Source of the DNA: Orrella dioscoreae
GTDB lineage: Bacteria; Pseudomonadota; Gammaproteobacteria; Burkholderiales; Burkholderiaceae_B
DNA: 64,000 nt
Reading direction: 5' to 3'
Assembly (NCBI RefSeq): GCF_900089455.2
Contig: NZ_LT907988.1
Location: 4,154,001-4,218,000 of the forward strand
The notes beneath the pieces are model-generated. The model was not told the origin of the DNA and made no database searches. It saw only the letters and a program-made list of their open reading frames with translations. The position numbers and the translations under genes are program-made. Of the stretch, positions 45,493 through 54,056 are shown piece by piece. Within the stretch, counting starts at the first letter, position 1, and each line of letters begins with the position of its first letter.

Positions 45493-47220
45493 ATGAAAAA
45501 AGTCCTGATCGCCAACCGAGGCGAAATCGCCGTCCGCGTCATCCGTGCCTGCGCCGACTACGGCGTGCAATCCGTGGCGGTCTACGCCGACCCCGACATC
45601 GACGCCCTGCACGCCCGCCTGGCCGACGAAGCCTGGGGCCTGGATGGCCACAAGCCCGCCGACACCTACCTGAACATCGAGAAGCTGCTGGACGTGGCCC
45701 GCCGCAGCGGCGCCGACGCGGTCCACCCCGGCTACGGCTTCCTGTCCGAGAACGCGGGCTTCGCGCGCGCCGTCATCGACGCCGGCCTGACCTGGATCGG
45801 ACCGCCTCCTGAAGCCATCGAACAGCTGGGCGACAAGGTGCAGGCGCGCCGCATCGCCATGGAAGCCGGCGCCCCGCTGGTCGCCGGCACGCCCGGCCCG
45901 GTGCAGAACGCCGAGCAGGTCGTCGCCTTCGCCGAGCTGCACGGCCTGCCCATCGCCATCAAGGCCGCCTTCGGCGGCGGCGGACGCGGCCTGAAGGTGG
46001 CCTGGAAAATGGAAGAGGTGGCCGAGCTGTACGAATCCGCCGTGCGCGAAGCCACCGTGGCCTTCGGCCGCGGCGAGTGTTTCGTCGAGCAGTTCCTGGA
46101 CCGCCCGCGCCACGTCGAAGCGCAGGTCATCGCCGACACGCATGGCAAGGTCGTCGTGCTGGGCACGCGCGACTGCTCACTGCAACGCCGCAACCAGAAG
46201 CTGGTGGAGGAAGCGCCCGCGCCCTTCCTGACCGACGCGCAACGCGAGCGCATCCACACCGCCGCCCATGACGTCTGCGCGCGTGCGGGCTACGTCGGCG
46301 CCGGCACCGTCGAATTCCTGCTCAGCAACACCGGCGCGATTTCTTTTCTGGAGGTGAACACCCGCCTGCAGGTGGAGCACCCCGTCACCGAGGAAACCGC
46401 CGGCCTGGACCTGGTCGTCGAGCAGTTGCGCGTGGCCGACGGCCTGCCGCTGTCGATCACCGAAACGCCGGCCCCGCTCGGGCACGCCATCGAATTCCGC
46501 ATCAATGCCGAGGATGTCGGCCGCGGCTTCCTGCCCGCGCCCGGCCCCGTCGATGTCTTCGAAGCGCCAGGCGGCCCTGGCGTGCGCGTCGATACCGGCG
46601 TCGTGTCGGGCTCGGTCGTGCCGGGCAACTTCGACTCGCTGATGGCCAAGCTGATCGTCACGGGCGCCACCCGCGAACAGGCGGTGGCCCGTGCGCGCCG
46701 TGCCCTGGCCGAGTTCCGCATCGAAGGCGTGGCCACCGTGCTGCCCTTCCACCGCGAAGTGCTGCGCCACCCTGATTTCACCGGCGACGACTTCAAGGTC
46801 CATACCCGCTGGATCGAGACCGACTTCGCCAACACCCTGGCGGCCGCCGCACGCGCCGTGCCGGTATCCGCCGAACCGCTGCAACGCACCGCCATCGAAA
46901 TCGATGGCCGCCGCGTGAGCCTGGGCCTGCCCGCGCTGCTGCTGCGCGCGCTGTCGGCAGGCGCCGGCGCGGCAACAGGCGGGGACCCCGAGGCCGGCCA
47001 GTCGGCCGACGCCGCGTCTGTCGCCGCGCCGATCGCCGGCACGCTGCAGGCCTGGAAGGTGGAGGATGGCGCGGAAGTCGCCGAGGGCGACCTCATTGCC
47101 GTGATGGAAGCCATGAAGATGGAGATGCAGGTGCTGGCCCATCGTGCCGGCCGCCTGACGCGCCAGGCCGAGACCGGCAGCACGCTGGCCGCTGGCGCCG
47201 CGCTGGCCCGCATCGGCTGA
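45493..47220 (+). CDS. Biotin carboxylase fused to a biotin carrier domain
   Basis: The product is 575 residues. The biotin carboxylase part (1-about 450) has [14 protein letters not shown], the ATP-grasp loop [11 protein letters not shown] and [15 protein letters not shown]. After a short Ala-rich stretch, a biotinyl domain ends the protein with EAMKMEM, biotin-accepting Lys542. It charges biotin with CO2 from bicarbonate and ATP. It follows the PxpBC fusion after 73 bases on the same strand. No carboxyltransferase for acyl-CoA is nearby, so the PxpBC fusion is the natural partner. The ATG at 45493 matches the family start. Confidence 0.92.
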   Translation: MKKVLIANRGEIAVRVIRACADYGVQSVAVYADPDIDALHARLADEAWGLDGHKPADTYLNIEKLLDVARRSGADAVHPGYGFLSENAGFARAVIDAGLTWIGPPPEAIEQLGDKVQARRIAMEAGAPLVAGTPGPVQNAEQVVAFAELHGLPIAIKAAFGGGGRGLKVAWKMEEVAELYESAVREATVAFGRGECFVEQFLDRPRHVEAQVIADTHGKVVVLGTRDCSLQRRNQKLVEEAPAPFLTDAQRERIHTAAHDVCARAGYVGAGTVEFLLSNTGAISFLEVNTRLQVEHPVTEETAGLDLVVEQLRVADGLPLSITETPAPLGHAIEFRINAEDVGRGFLPAPGPVDVFEAPGGPGVRVDTGVVSGSVVPGNFDSLMAKLIVTGATREQAVARARRALAEFRIEGVATVLPFHREVLRHPDFTGDDFKVHTRWIETDFANTLAAAARAVPVSAEPLQRTAIEIDGRRVSLGLPALLLRALSAGAGAATGGDPEAGQSADAASVAAPIAGTLQAWKVEDGAEVAEGDLIAVMEAMKMEMQVLAHRAGRLTRQAETGSTLAAGAALARIG

Positions 47221-47274
47221 ACCGGCGCCATCCCAGGGCAGCCTGGGCAAGCAGGGGGATGGACAAACGCCCGC

Positions 47275-48147
47275 CTACTTGCCCCCGCGCAGCGCCTTGC
47301 GCAGCGAGACCAGGCGCGCCATCGAATCCAGCGAGCTTTCGGCGGTCAGGGCCGCCACGCCCAGCATGAGCATTTCCAGGCAGGCCAGGGTGGGGCCGTG
47401 CAAAGGCGCGTCGCCCGCGCTGGCGCGCGGCACGATGATGACTTCATCGCACTGGCTGGACAGCGCGCGCCGGCGCTGGCCGGTCACCACGATCACCGGC
47501 ACGTCCAGCCGCGCCGCCTCCTGCAGCGTCACCGCCACCTCGCGATGGATGTTCTGCTGCACCATCACGATCAGGGCATCGCCCGGCGACATTTCCAGCA
47601 ACTGTTCGGCCAGGGCGATGCCCGTGCGGTTCAGCGCATAGGCCGGCTTGCCGTTGCGCGCGAACAGTCGCACCGCGTAATCGGCCAGCAGGCCCGACGC
47701 GCCAATGCCGAAGACCGCGATGCGCTGCGCCTGGCCCAGCACCGCCACCGCGCGCGCCACGGCGCGGCGGTTCTCCGGCAGGTCCAGATGGTCCAGCGCA
47801 TGCCGATGCTCCTGGATGACGTAGTCCATGGCGTGCTCGGCATCCTGCTGCACGCCGCCCAGCGTGGCCGCCATCTTGATGGAGATGATGTCGCGCTCGC
47901 CCATCGCGCTGGCCAGCGTGGCCTTCAGTTCGACCAGGCCCTCGAAGCCCAGCGCCTGCACGGTGCGGATGACGGTGGCGTCGGAGACGCCGATCTCCTT
48001 GGCGAGCTCGATGGCCGAGAGGGAGACCGCCGAGGCTCGGTTCTGGTCGATGAAGTCCGCCACCAGCCGCATGCGCGCCGACAGGCGGGCACGCCTGGCG
48101 CGCAGGCGGTCGCCAAAACGGTCCAGCTGGCCGGGCACGGTCTCCAT
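47275..48147 (-). CDS. RpiR-family regulator with SIS domain
   Basis: The product is 290 residues. An N-terminal helix-turn-helix (about 1-77; SLSAIELAKEIGVSDATVIRTVQALG) precedes a SIS sugar-phosphate-binding domain (IAVFGIGASGLLADYAVRLF, then PGDALIVMVQQN and VIVVTGQR). Such proteins usually sense phosphorylated sugars. It is convergent with the oxoproline operon and lies 54 bases after the iron operon on the same strand; neither assignment is proved. I chose the ATG at 48147 because AGGGAG lies six bases upstream. Confidence 0.9.
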   Translation of the reverse strand: METVPGQLDRFGDRLRARRARLSARMRLVADFIDQNRASAVSLSAIELAKEIGVSDATVIRTVQALGFEGLVELKATLASAMGERDIISIKMAATLGGVQQDAEHAMDYVIQEHRHALDHLDLPENRRAVARAVAVLGQAQRIAVFGIGASGLLADYAVRLFARNGKPAYALNRTGIALAEQLLEMSPGDALIVMVQQNIHREVAVTLQEAARLDVPVIVVTGQRRRALSSQCDEVIIVPRASAGDAPLHGPTLACLEMLMLGVAALTAESSLDSMARLVSLRKALRGGK

Positions 48148-48201
48148 GCGTTTCTCCCTCATCTGTCTGGCCACAGACGATACATCCCCGCGCGGCGCAC
48201 G

Positions 48202-49206
48202 TCAGCCCAGGCGCCGCAGCTGCGCGCGCCAATCCCGCTCGCACAGCGGCACATAGCCCTCGTCTTCATGCGTGCGCGCCGCGATGATGCGCTGGCCTTC
48301 CCGCGACAAGGCCAGCCGCCCGAACTCCCGCAGCAGCGCGGGCACGGCCTGCCCTGGTGCAAGATCCAGGAACAGCGACACCCAGGCCTTCAGCGGATAG
48401 CCCCCCGACGCGATGGTCGCCAGGTCCGGGGTCTCGAAAGGCCGGCCCGGCTCGCCCGCCAGGGCCAGCACGCGCACCTGGTCGCTGATCGATGCCGCCT
48501 GTACCCAGCCGACCGCGCCGATACCATAGGGATCCTGCGCCACGGCGCGGATCACGTCCTCGCGGCTCGGCAACGCCTCGTAGCGCGCCGCGTAAGGCAG
48601 GCCCGCGAAATGCCGGTGGCGCAGCCCGCGCGCATATTTGGTGTCCCGCATGCCATAGACATGGATGCGCCGCGCGCGCCAGGCGCCCTCCAGCCCCAAC
48701 TGGCCCCAGGTGGAAAGCTCGCCGTCAGCCGCCCCGCGCGTGAAGACCCGCGCCAGTTGCGCCAACGTGGCGCCCGCCAGGGGATTGCTGGCGTGCACGT
48801 ACATGGCGGGCGGCGTGCGCCCCGACGTCCGCGGGCCGTGGCCGGTGTAGCCCAGGCGCAGCGCCCAGGGGTCGTGGCCGCGCACACGGCGATAGGCCAG
48901 CGTGTCCTCGGTCCACGGGTCGCGCGACATCGGCGCGAACCAGCTCGCCCCCGCCACCAGGGCGGGCATGGCCGTGGCCGATCCCCGCAACGACAGCGTG
49001 AAGCTCAGGCCCGGATAAGCCTGGCAGAACAGGTCGCACAAAGGTCCGATGACGGTGTCCATGCCGTCGTTGCCGATGAGCGGCAACACGCCGTCGGACC
49101 AGCCGCTGGCGGCCAGTTCATGGGGCAGGTCCAGCGGCGCGGGCGCGTAGGCGGGCGGCACGAAGGCTTCGTGCCCGACGCCGTCCCTGTCTTCTTGCGG
49201 AAGCAT
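48202..49206 (-). CDS. PstS-like (PBP_like_2) protein without a signal peptide, second of a pair
   Basis: The product is 334 residues. It aligns with its upstream neighbour along its length: YVHASNPLAGATLAQLARVF against FVHADNPLASLDLAQAARVF, and STWGQLG against VTWGQLS. The SGT-like anion loop of phosphate-binding proteins is degraded here. The N terminus (MLPQEDRDGVGHEAFVPP) is hydrophilic and no leader can be added, because the ATG overlaps the neighbour's stop as TGATG. A periplasmic location is therefore not supported. It is the last gene of the siderophore operon. Function unknown; a cytoplasmic anion or siderophore-linked binding role is only a guess. Confidence 0.75.
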   Translation of the reverse strand: MLPQEDRDGVGHEAFVPPAYAPAPLDLPHELAASGWSDGVLPLIGNDGMDTVIGPLCDLFCQAYPGLSFTLSLRGSATAMPALVAGASWFAPMSRDPWTEDTLAYRRVRGHDPWALRLGYTGHGPRTSGRTPPAMYVHASNPLAGATLAQLARVFTRGAADGELSTWGQLGLEGAWRARRIHVYGMRDTKYARGLRHRHFAGLPYAARYEALPSREDVIRAVAQDPYGIGAVGWVQAASISDQVRVLALAGEPGRPFETPDLATIASGGYPLKAWVSLFLDLAPGQAVPALLREFGRLALSREGQRIIAARTHEDEGYVPLCERDWRAQLRRLG

Positions 49207-50138
49207 CAGGCCTTCTCCTCGATCAATGACAGCAGCGCGGTCCGGGCGGCGTGCAGGCTGCCCGGGTCCAGCGGCAGGTAACCGGAGGCCGCCTGGGCGA
49301 TGGCCTGCTGCCCTTCCTTCGACAGGACGAACTCGGCATACACGCGCGCCTGCGGCGTCAGGCCGCCGCGCTCATGCGGACGGACATACAGGGTGATGCC
49401 GCCTGCCAGCGGGTAGCTGCCGTCGGCAATCGTGGCCGCGCTGCACGCCACGGGCGGCGCGGACGGCTCCACGGACAACGCCAGCGGCCGGATGCCCGGC
49501 ACGCTCCCGGCAACGCCTAGCGGCGCGAAGGCAATGCCCGACGGCTCGCCAGCCAGGGCCAGCAGCATCTCCCGCGTGGTGTCGAACTGCCCGCAACCCG
49601 CCGTCCAGCCGCGTCCACCCAGCGCATGACGGCGCAAATGCGTGCCCAGCGCGGAACCTTCTTCCCGCAACAGGGGCCGGATCACGCGGGACTGCCATGC
49701 GGCGTCGCGCACGCTCAACTGCCCCCAGGTCACGCAGTCGCCATCGGCGTGTCCCTCCGTGAACACGCGCGCGGCCTGCGCCAAGTCCAGCGACGCCAGC
49801 GGATTGTCCGCATGCACGAACAGCGCCACCGCGCCCACCTCGTCATCGGGCGCCTCAGGGCCGGCCAGCGCGACACGCACACCGCGCGGGCGATGCCCCA
49901 CGCCCTTGAAATACGGCACGGATTCCTCGTCGCTGATCTCCCGGCGCTGCAGGCTGAGCGCCGCGCGGCCGTGGATCAGGCTGGCCAGGCCCTGCGCCGC
50001 GCCCGCCAGGCTCGGCGTGAACGGCCACTCGGGATGGCGCGCATGGAAGGCGCGGTTCAGGTGCTGGACCAGCGGCGCCAGCGACGCCGAGCCCGCGACG
50101 ATGCCTGTCCCGCCGGCTGTCTCGATGGATGCCGTCAT
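49206..50138 (-). CDS. PstS-like (PBP_like_2) protein without a signal peptide, first of a pair
   Basis: The product is 310 residues. It begins MTASIETAGGTGIVAGSASLAPLVQHL, where the family GSxSLxPL motif follows directly after the start, leaving no room for a leader. Later motifs are ALFVHADNPLASLDLAQAARVF, CVTWGQLS and, near the end, LSKEGQQAIAQAASGYLPL, all as in phosphate-type binding proteins. The upstream binding-protein gene stops one base before its ATG, so the start cannot move upstream without overlap. It is part of the Fur-type operon. Unlike true PstS, no pst permease genes are near. Confidence 0.75.
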   Translation of the reverse strand: MTASIETAGGTGIVAGSASLAPLVQHLNRAFHARHPEWPFTPSLAGAAQGLASLIHGRAALSLQRREISDEESVPYFKGVGHRPRGVRVALAGPEAPDDEVGAVALFVHADNPLASLDLAQAARVFTEGHADGDCVTWGQLSVRDAAWQSRVIRPLLREEGSALGTHLRRHALGGRGWTAGCGQFDTTREMLLALAGEPSGIAFAPLGVAGSVPGIRPLALSVEPSAPPVACSAATIADGSYPLAGGITLYVRPHERGGLTPQARVYAEFVLSKEGQQAIAQAASGYLPLDPGSLHAARTALLSLIEEKA

Positions 50139-50139
50139 C

Positions 50140-51114
50140 TCACTTCCCCTTCGCGGCGCCGGGCAGCGGCCTGCCCGTCAGGTGCGATTGCACCAGCGAC
50201 GTCATCAGGCTGAGCGCGGCATAGGAATTCGAGATCGCCTCTTCGCGCGCCACCAGGATGTAACGCCCTTCGCGGCATGCCTTCAGGAACTGGCAATAGC
50301 CGGGCATCAGCTTCTCCATCGCCGCGATCTCGTCCTGCGGCACGCCGCCCTTGTCGGAACGGTAGGTATCGAAGACAAAGTCCGCTTCGAGCTCGGGCAA
50401 GCGCTCGGCGCTGACCTCGATGCGGCCGTTTTCTGGAATGCCGTCGATCAAGGCGGGAAAACGGAAGCCCGCGTCGCGCAGCACCCGGCCCAGCGAGCGA
50501 TAGGTGTGATACACGCCGATCTTGCCGTTCTGGGCCTGGAACACCGCCACCGTGACGCGGGAGGGATCGCCCACCACGTGCTTGAGTTCTTCCAGTTGCG
50601 CCTGGTAGCGGCGGTCCAGGATGGCAAGGCGGTCCTGCGTGCCCGTCAGTTCCGCCAGCCGCCGATAGATATGCGGCGCGCCACCCTGCAGGTTGTCGAC
50701 CACCACGGTGGGCGCCACCTTGGCCAGCTGCTGCACCGGCAGCGTGCGGCTGGGGCCGGTGATGATGAGGTCGGGCTTGGCGGCGGCCACCGCCTCGATG
50801 TTCACGTCGGTCGCCCCCAGGAAGGTGATGGGCGAATTGTCGAAGTCGATGCCCGTCAGTCTTGCGCTGGACCGCATGAAGCGGCTGCCATCCAGGGCCT
50901 GGCGGCCATGGCTGGCCACCGGCACGACGCCCAGCTCCAGCAGGGGAATGGTGATGTCCAGGTCATGCATGGCCACGATGCGGCGAGGCTTTTCGGGCAC
51001 CGCCACGACGCGGCCGGTGTCATCGGTATAGGGCCGGGTCTGCGCCAGCGCCGGGCTCAGCGCCACGCTGGCAAACAGCAGGCCCAAGGCCATCAGGCAG
51101 GATCGGTGGATCAT
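50140..51114 (-). CDS. Iron-siderophore ABC transporter substrate-binding protein
   Basis: The product is 324 residues with a 25-residue signal peptide ending PALA. The FecB/FepB class III binding-protein pattern is present: RPYTDDTGRVVAVPEKPRRIVAMHDLDITIPLLELG and later KPDLIITG. It binds ferric siderophore or heme in the periplasm and feeds the two permeases. It follows permease 2 by 13 bases and precedes the PstS-like pair by one base. Confidence 0.92.
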   Translation of the reverse strand: MIHRSCLMALGLLFASVALSPALAQTRPYTDDTGRVVAVPEKPRRIVAMHDLDITIPLLELGVVPVASHGRQALDGSRFMRSSARLTGIDFDNSPITFLGATDVNIEAVAAAKPDLIITGPSRTLPVQQLAKVAPTVVVDNLQGGAPHIYRRLAELTGTQDRLAILDRRYQAQLEELKHVVGDPSRVTVAVFQAQNGKIGVYHTYRSLGRVLRDAGFRFPALIDGIPENGRIEVSAERLPELEADFVFDTYRSDKGGVPQDEIAAMEKLMPGYCQFLKACREGRYILVAREEAISNSYAALSLMTSLVQSHLTGRPLPGAAKGK

Positions 51115-51127
51115 TCGAACGGATTCC

Positions 51128-52174
51128 TCAAAGTTGATCGCGGCGCCGCCACAGCAACGCCAGCAGGAAGGGCACGCCCACCACGGCCATCACCACGCCG
51201 GCCGGGATCTGCAAGGGCGCGAAGACCAGGCGCCCCAGGCTGTCGGCCAGCAGCACCAGCCCCGCGCCGTACAGCACGCTGCCCGTCAGCAGGGCGGCCT
51301 GCCGGCCGCGCAGGGTCAGGCGCGCCAGGTGGGGCGCGATGAGGCCGACAAAGCCCAGGCTGCCCACCGCCGCCACGGCGGCGGCCGTCAGCACGCAGGC
51401 GCCCACGAAATACAGCGCGGATGCCCGCTTCAAGGCAACGCCCAGGCCGGCCGCGGCGGGCGCGCCCAGCACCAGGGTGCCAGCGCCGCGCGCGCCCACG
51501 GCCAGCAGGCCAGCCCCGACAACGGCCCAGCACAGCGCAGGCCAGAAGGTCTCCCAGGCAGCGGCATGCAGGCTGCCCGCCATCCAGACCAGCGCGGTCT
51601 GCACGTCCTTGATGTCGGCCAGCGTCATGAAGCAGGCGATCACGCCATGCAGCAACCATGACACGCCGATGCCCACCAGGATGAAACGCACCTTGGACAG
51701 GTCGCGTGACAAGGCGACCACCACGCTCGCCACGCACAGGCCGCCCAGCAGGCCCGCCACCGACCGCCAGGCGGCGCCGACATCGGGAAAGAAAACGGCC
51801 ATGCCCACCACCGCCACCGCCGCGCCCTCCTTGATGCCCACCAGACCGGGGTCCGCCAGGCCGTTGCGCGCCAGCGTCTGCATGGCAGCGCCCGCCACTC
51901 CCAGCATGCCGCCCGCCAGCAAGGCGGTCAGCACGCGCGGCAGGCGGATATCCAGCCAGACCATGCGCTGCATGGGGTCGGTGCTGCGCCACAGGCTGGA
52001 CAGCTGCGTTTCGTACAGGCCTTGGGGCAGCACCCACAACGCGCCCAGCAACAGCCCCAGCAAGGCCAAGCCGCAAGCGGCCGCCACGCGCGGACGCACC
52101 AGGCAATGCAGCGGCCCCAGCCGCAGCTGCCGCCGTCCGTGCGCGGCCATGACATCGTGCGCCGGGCTGCTCAT
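51128..52174 (-). CDS. FecCD-family ABC permease, second subunit
   Basis: The product is 348 residues with about nine membrane helices. Family marks are DIRLPRVLTALLAGGMLGVAGAAMQ, GVGVSW-like loop, and the ATPase-contact segment LGFVGLIAPHLARL. It pairs with the other permease as a heterodimer for siderophore import. The ATG at 52174 overlaps the stop of permease 1 by four bases. The first 30 residues are cytoplasmic and basic. Confidence 0.93.
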   Translation of the reverse strand: MSSPAHDVMAAHGRRQLRLGPLHCLVRPRVAAACGLALLGLLLGALWVLPQGLYETQLSSLWRSTDPMQRMVWLDIRLPRVLTALLAGGMLGVAGAAMQTLARNGLADPGLVGIKEGAAVAVVGMAVFFPDVGAAWRSVAGLLGGLCVASVVVALSRDLSKVRFILVGIGVSWLLHGVIACFMTLADIKDVQTALVWMAGSLHAAAWETFWPALCWAVVGAGLLAVGARGAGTLVLGAPAAAGLGVALKRASALYFVGACVLTAAAVAAVGSLGFVGLIAPHLARLTLRGRQAALLTGSVLYGAGLVLLADSLGRLVFAPLQIPAGVVMAVVGVPFLLALLWRRRDQL

Positions 52175-53211
52175 GTGCGGCGCCTCAACACCAGCGCCAG
52201 GAAAACGGGCACCCCCACCAGCGCGGTCACGACACCGGTCGCGAGCTCGCGCGGCGCCAGGGCGACGCGCGACACGATGTCGGCGCACACCACCAGCAAG
52301 GCCCCGCAAGCGGCCGCGGCCAGCAGGCGGCTGCGGGCCCGGCGGCCATCCAGGCGGCGCGCCATGTGCGGCGCCACCAGACCGATGAAGCCCAGCGGCC
52401 CCGCGATGGACACCGCCGCCCCGCACAGCAGCGCGGCAGCCGCCAGGCCCGCCGCACGTGTGCGGGCCACGTGCGTGCCCAGGCCCGTCGCGGCGCTGTC
52501 GCCCAGGGCCAGGGTATGCAGGCGCCGCGACAGCAGCGCCGCCAGCAACGCGCCAGCCAGCGCCACCGGGAGGCTGTGGCGGATCACTGCCGCGCCGGCC
52601 TCCGCTAGGTCGCCCGCCAGCCAGATGCGCAGGTCCTGCAGGGAGTCCTCGTCAAGGATCAGCAACGCCGACGTCAACGCCGACACGAACGCCGACAGCG
52701 CGATGCCGCAGAACGTCAGCTTGATGATCGTCATGCCGCTGCGGCCGGCGCGCGCCATGCCCATCACGGCGGCGAACAGGAGCGCGCCGCCCACGGCGGC
52801 CGTCAGCGGCCGGATCGCCGGATCGGCCAGCACGGGCACCGACAAGGCCGTGGTGGCCGCCACCGCGAACGCGGCCCCGGCATTCAAGCCCAGCAATTGC
52901 GGTTCGCCCAGCGGGTTGCGCGTCACGGCCTGGATCAAGGCGCCCGCCAGCCCCAGGGATGCGCCGACGGTCAATGCGCCCGCCAGGCGCGGCATGCGCA
53001 GGTTCCAGAGCACGTGATGATCGAAATTGCCGGCCTCGGGACGCAGCAAGGCGTCGACGACCGTCGCAAGCGGAATGGTCTTGGCGCCCACGGCCAGGTG
53101 CAGCAGGCCCGCGGCCAGCAACAGCAAGGGCAGCAACAGCAGGCTGGGCGCGGGCCGCCACGCGGCCGCCCCGCGCTGCCCCGTCGGCATGCCCCCGGAC
53201 GGCGGCGTCAC
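52171..53211 (-). CDS. FecCD-family ABC permease, first subunit
   Basis: The product is 346 residues. The FecCD signature NLRMPRLAGALTVGASLGLAGALIQ and the coupling motif PLGFIGLVAPHMARRL are present. The start is a GTG at 53211 that overlaps the ATPase stop by four bases (GTGA); an ATG seven codons later is an alternative. It and the next gene form the inner-membrane channel of the siderophore importer. Confidence 0.93.
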   Translation of the reverse strand: MTPPSGGMPTGQRGAAAWRPAPSLLLLPLLLLAAGLLHLAVGAKTIPLATVVDALLRPEAGNFDHHVLWNLRMPRLAGALTVGASLGLAGALIQAVTRNPLGEPQLLGLNAGAAFAVAATTALSVPVLADPAIRPLTAAVGGALLFAAVMGMARAGRSGMTIIKLTFCGIALSAFVSALTSALLILDEDSLQDLRIWLAGDLAEAGAAVIRHSLPVALAGALLAALLSRRLHTLALGDSAATGLGTHVARTRAAGLAAAALLCGAAVSIAGPLGFIGLVAPHMARRLDGRRARSRLLAAAACGALLVVCADIVSRVALAPRELATGVVTALVGVPVFLALVLRRRT

Positions 53212-54041
53212 GACGGCGTGCTCCCCAGCCCCACCGCCCGGCGTGGCATGAACAGCGGCCGCGCCATGCCAGAAGGTCCCTGCACCGCCACCACGTCCAC
53301 ATCGAAAACCTCCTGCACGAGGTCCGCCGTACAGGCCGCGGGGTCCTTCAGGTCGGCGCGGATGCGGCCGTCCTTCATCAGCACCAGGCGGTCGGCATAG
53401 GCCAGCGCCAGGTTCAGGTCATGCAGCACCACCACCAGGGTGCGGCCATGCTCGTGCACCAGGCTGTGCAGCAGATCCATGATCTCCACCTGGTACTTCA
53501 GGTCCAGGTAGGTGGTCGGCTCGTCCAGCAGGATGATGCCGGTCTCCTGCGCCAGCGCCATTGCGATCCAGCAGCGTTGCCGCTGCCCGCCGGACAGGCC
53601 GTCCACCGGCAGGTCCGCGAAGGCCAGCGTGCCCGTCAGGCGCATGGCGCGATCGACCGCCTGGGTGTCCGCGTCGCGCCATTGGCGCAGCACGCCCAGG
53701 TGCGGCTGCCGCCCGAAGGACACGAGATCCAGCACCGTCATGCTTTCCGGCAAGGCGGGCGCTTGCGGCAGGATGCCCAATTGGCGGGCGACCTCCCGCG
53801 TGGGCAGGCGGTGGATGGGTTGGCCATGCAGCAGGGCCGCGCCGGCCTGCGGGCGCAGCAGACGCGCCAGGGCGCCCAGCAGGGTGGACTTGCCCGAGCC
53901 GTTGGGCCCCAGCAGCACCGTCAACGTCGCAGGGTCGAAGGCCAGCGTGGCAGCCTGCACGACATTGCGGTCGCCGTAGCCCGCGGACAACGCCTGCGCG
54001 GACAGCGCAGGCGTCCTTTCTGGATGATGGCTATCGGTCAC
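53208..54041 (-). CDS. Siderophore ABC transporter ATP-binding protein
   Basis: The product is 277 residues. It has Walker A GPNGSGKST, signature LSGGQRQRCWIAMAL, Walker B IILLDEPTTYLD and the H-loop histidine in VVLHDLN, as in FepC/FecE. It energises import by the FecCD pair. The start is a GTG at 54041, 15 bases after the receptor gene, with GGCGGGA upstream. Confidence 0.95.
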   Translation of the reverse strand: MTDSHHPERTPALSAQALSAGYGDRNVVQAATLAFDPATLTVLLGPNGSGKSTLLGALARLLRPQAGAALLHGQPIHRLPTREVARQLGILPQAPALPESMTVLDLVSFGRQPHLGVLRQWRDADTQAVDRAMRLTGTLAFADLPVDGLSGGQRQRCWIAMALAQETGIILLDEPTTYLDLKYQVEIMDLLHSLVHEHGRTLVVVLHDLNLALAYADRLVLMKDGRIRADLKDPAACTADLVQEVFDVDVVAVQGPSGMARPLFMPRRAVGLGSTPS

Positions 54042-54056
54042 GTCCCGCCGCTGACA

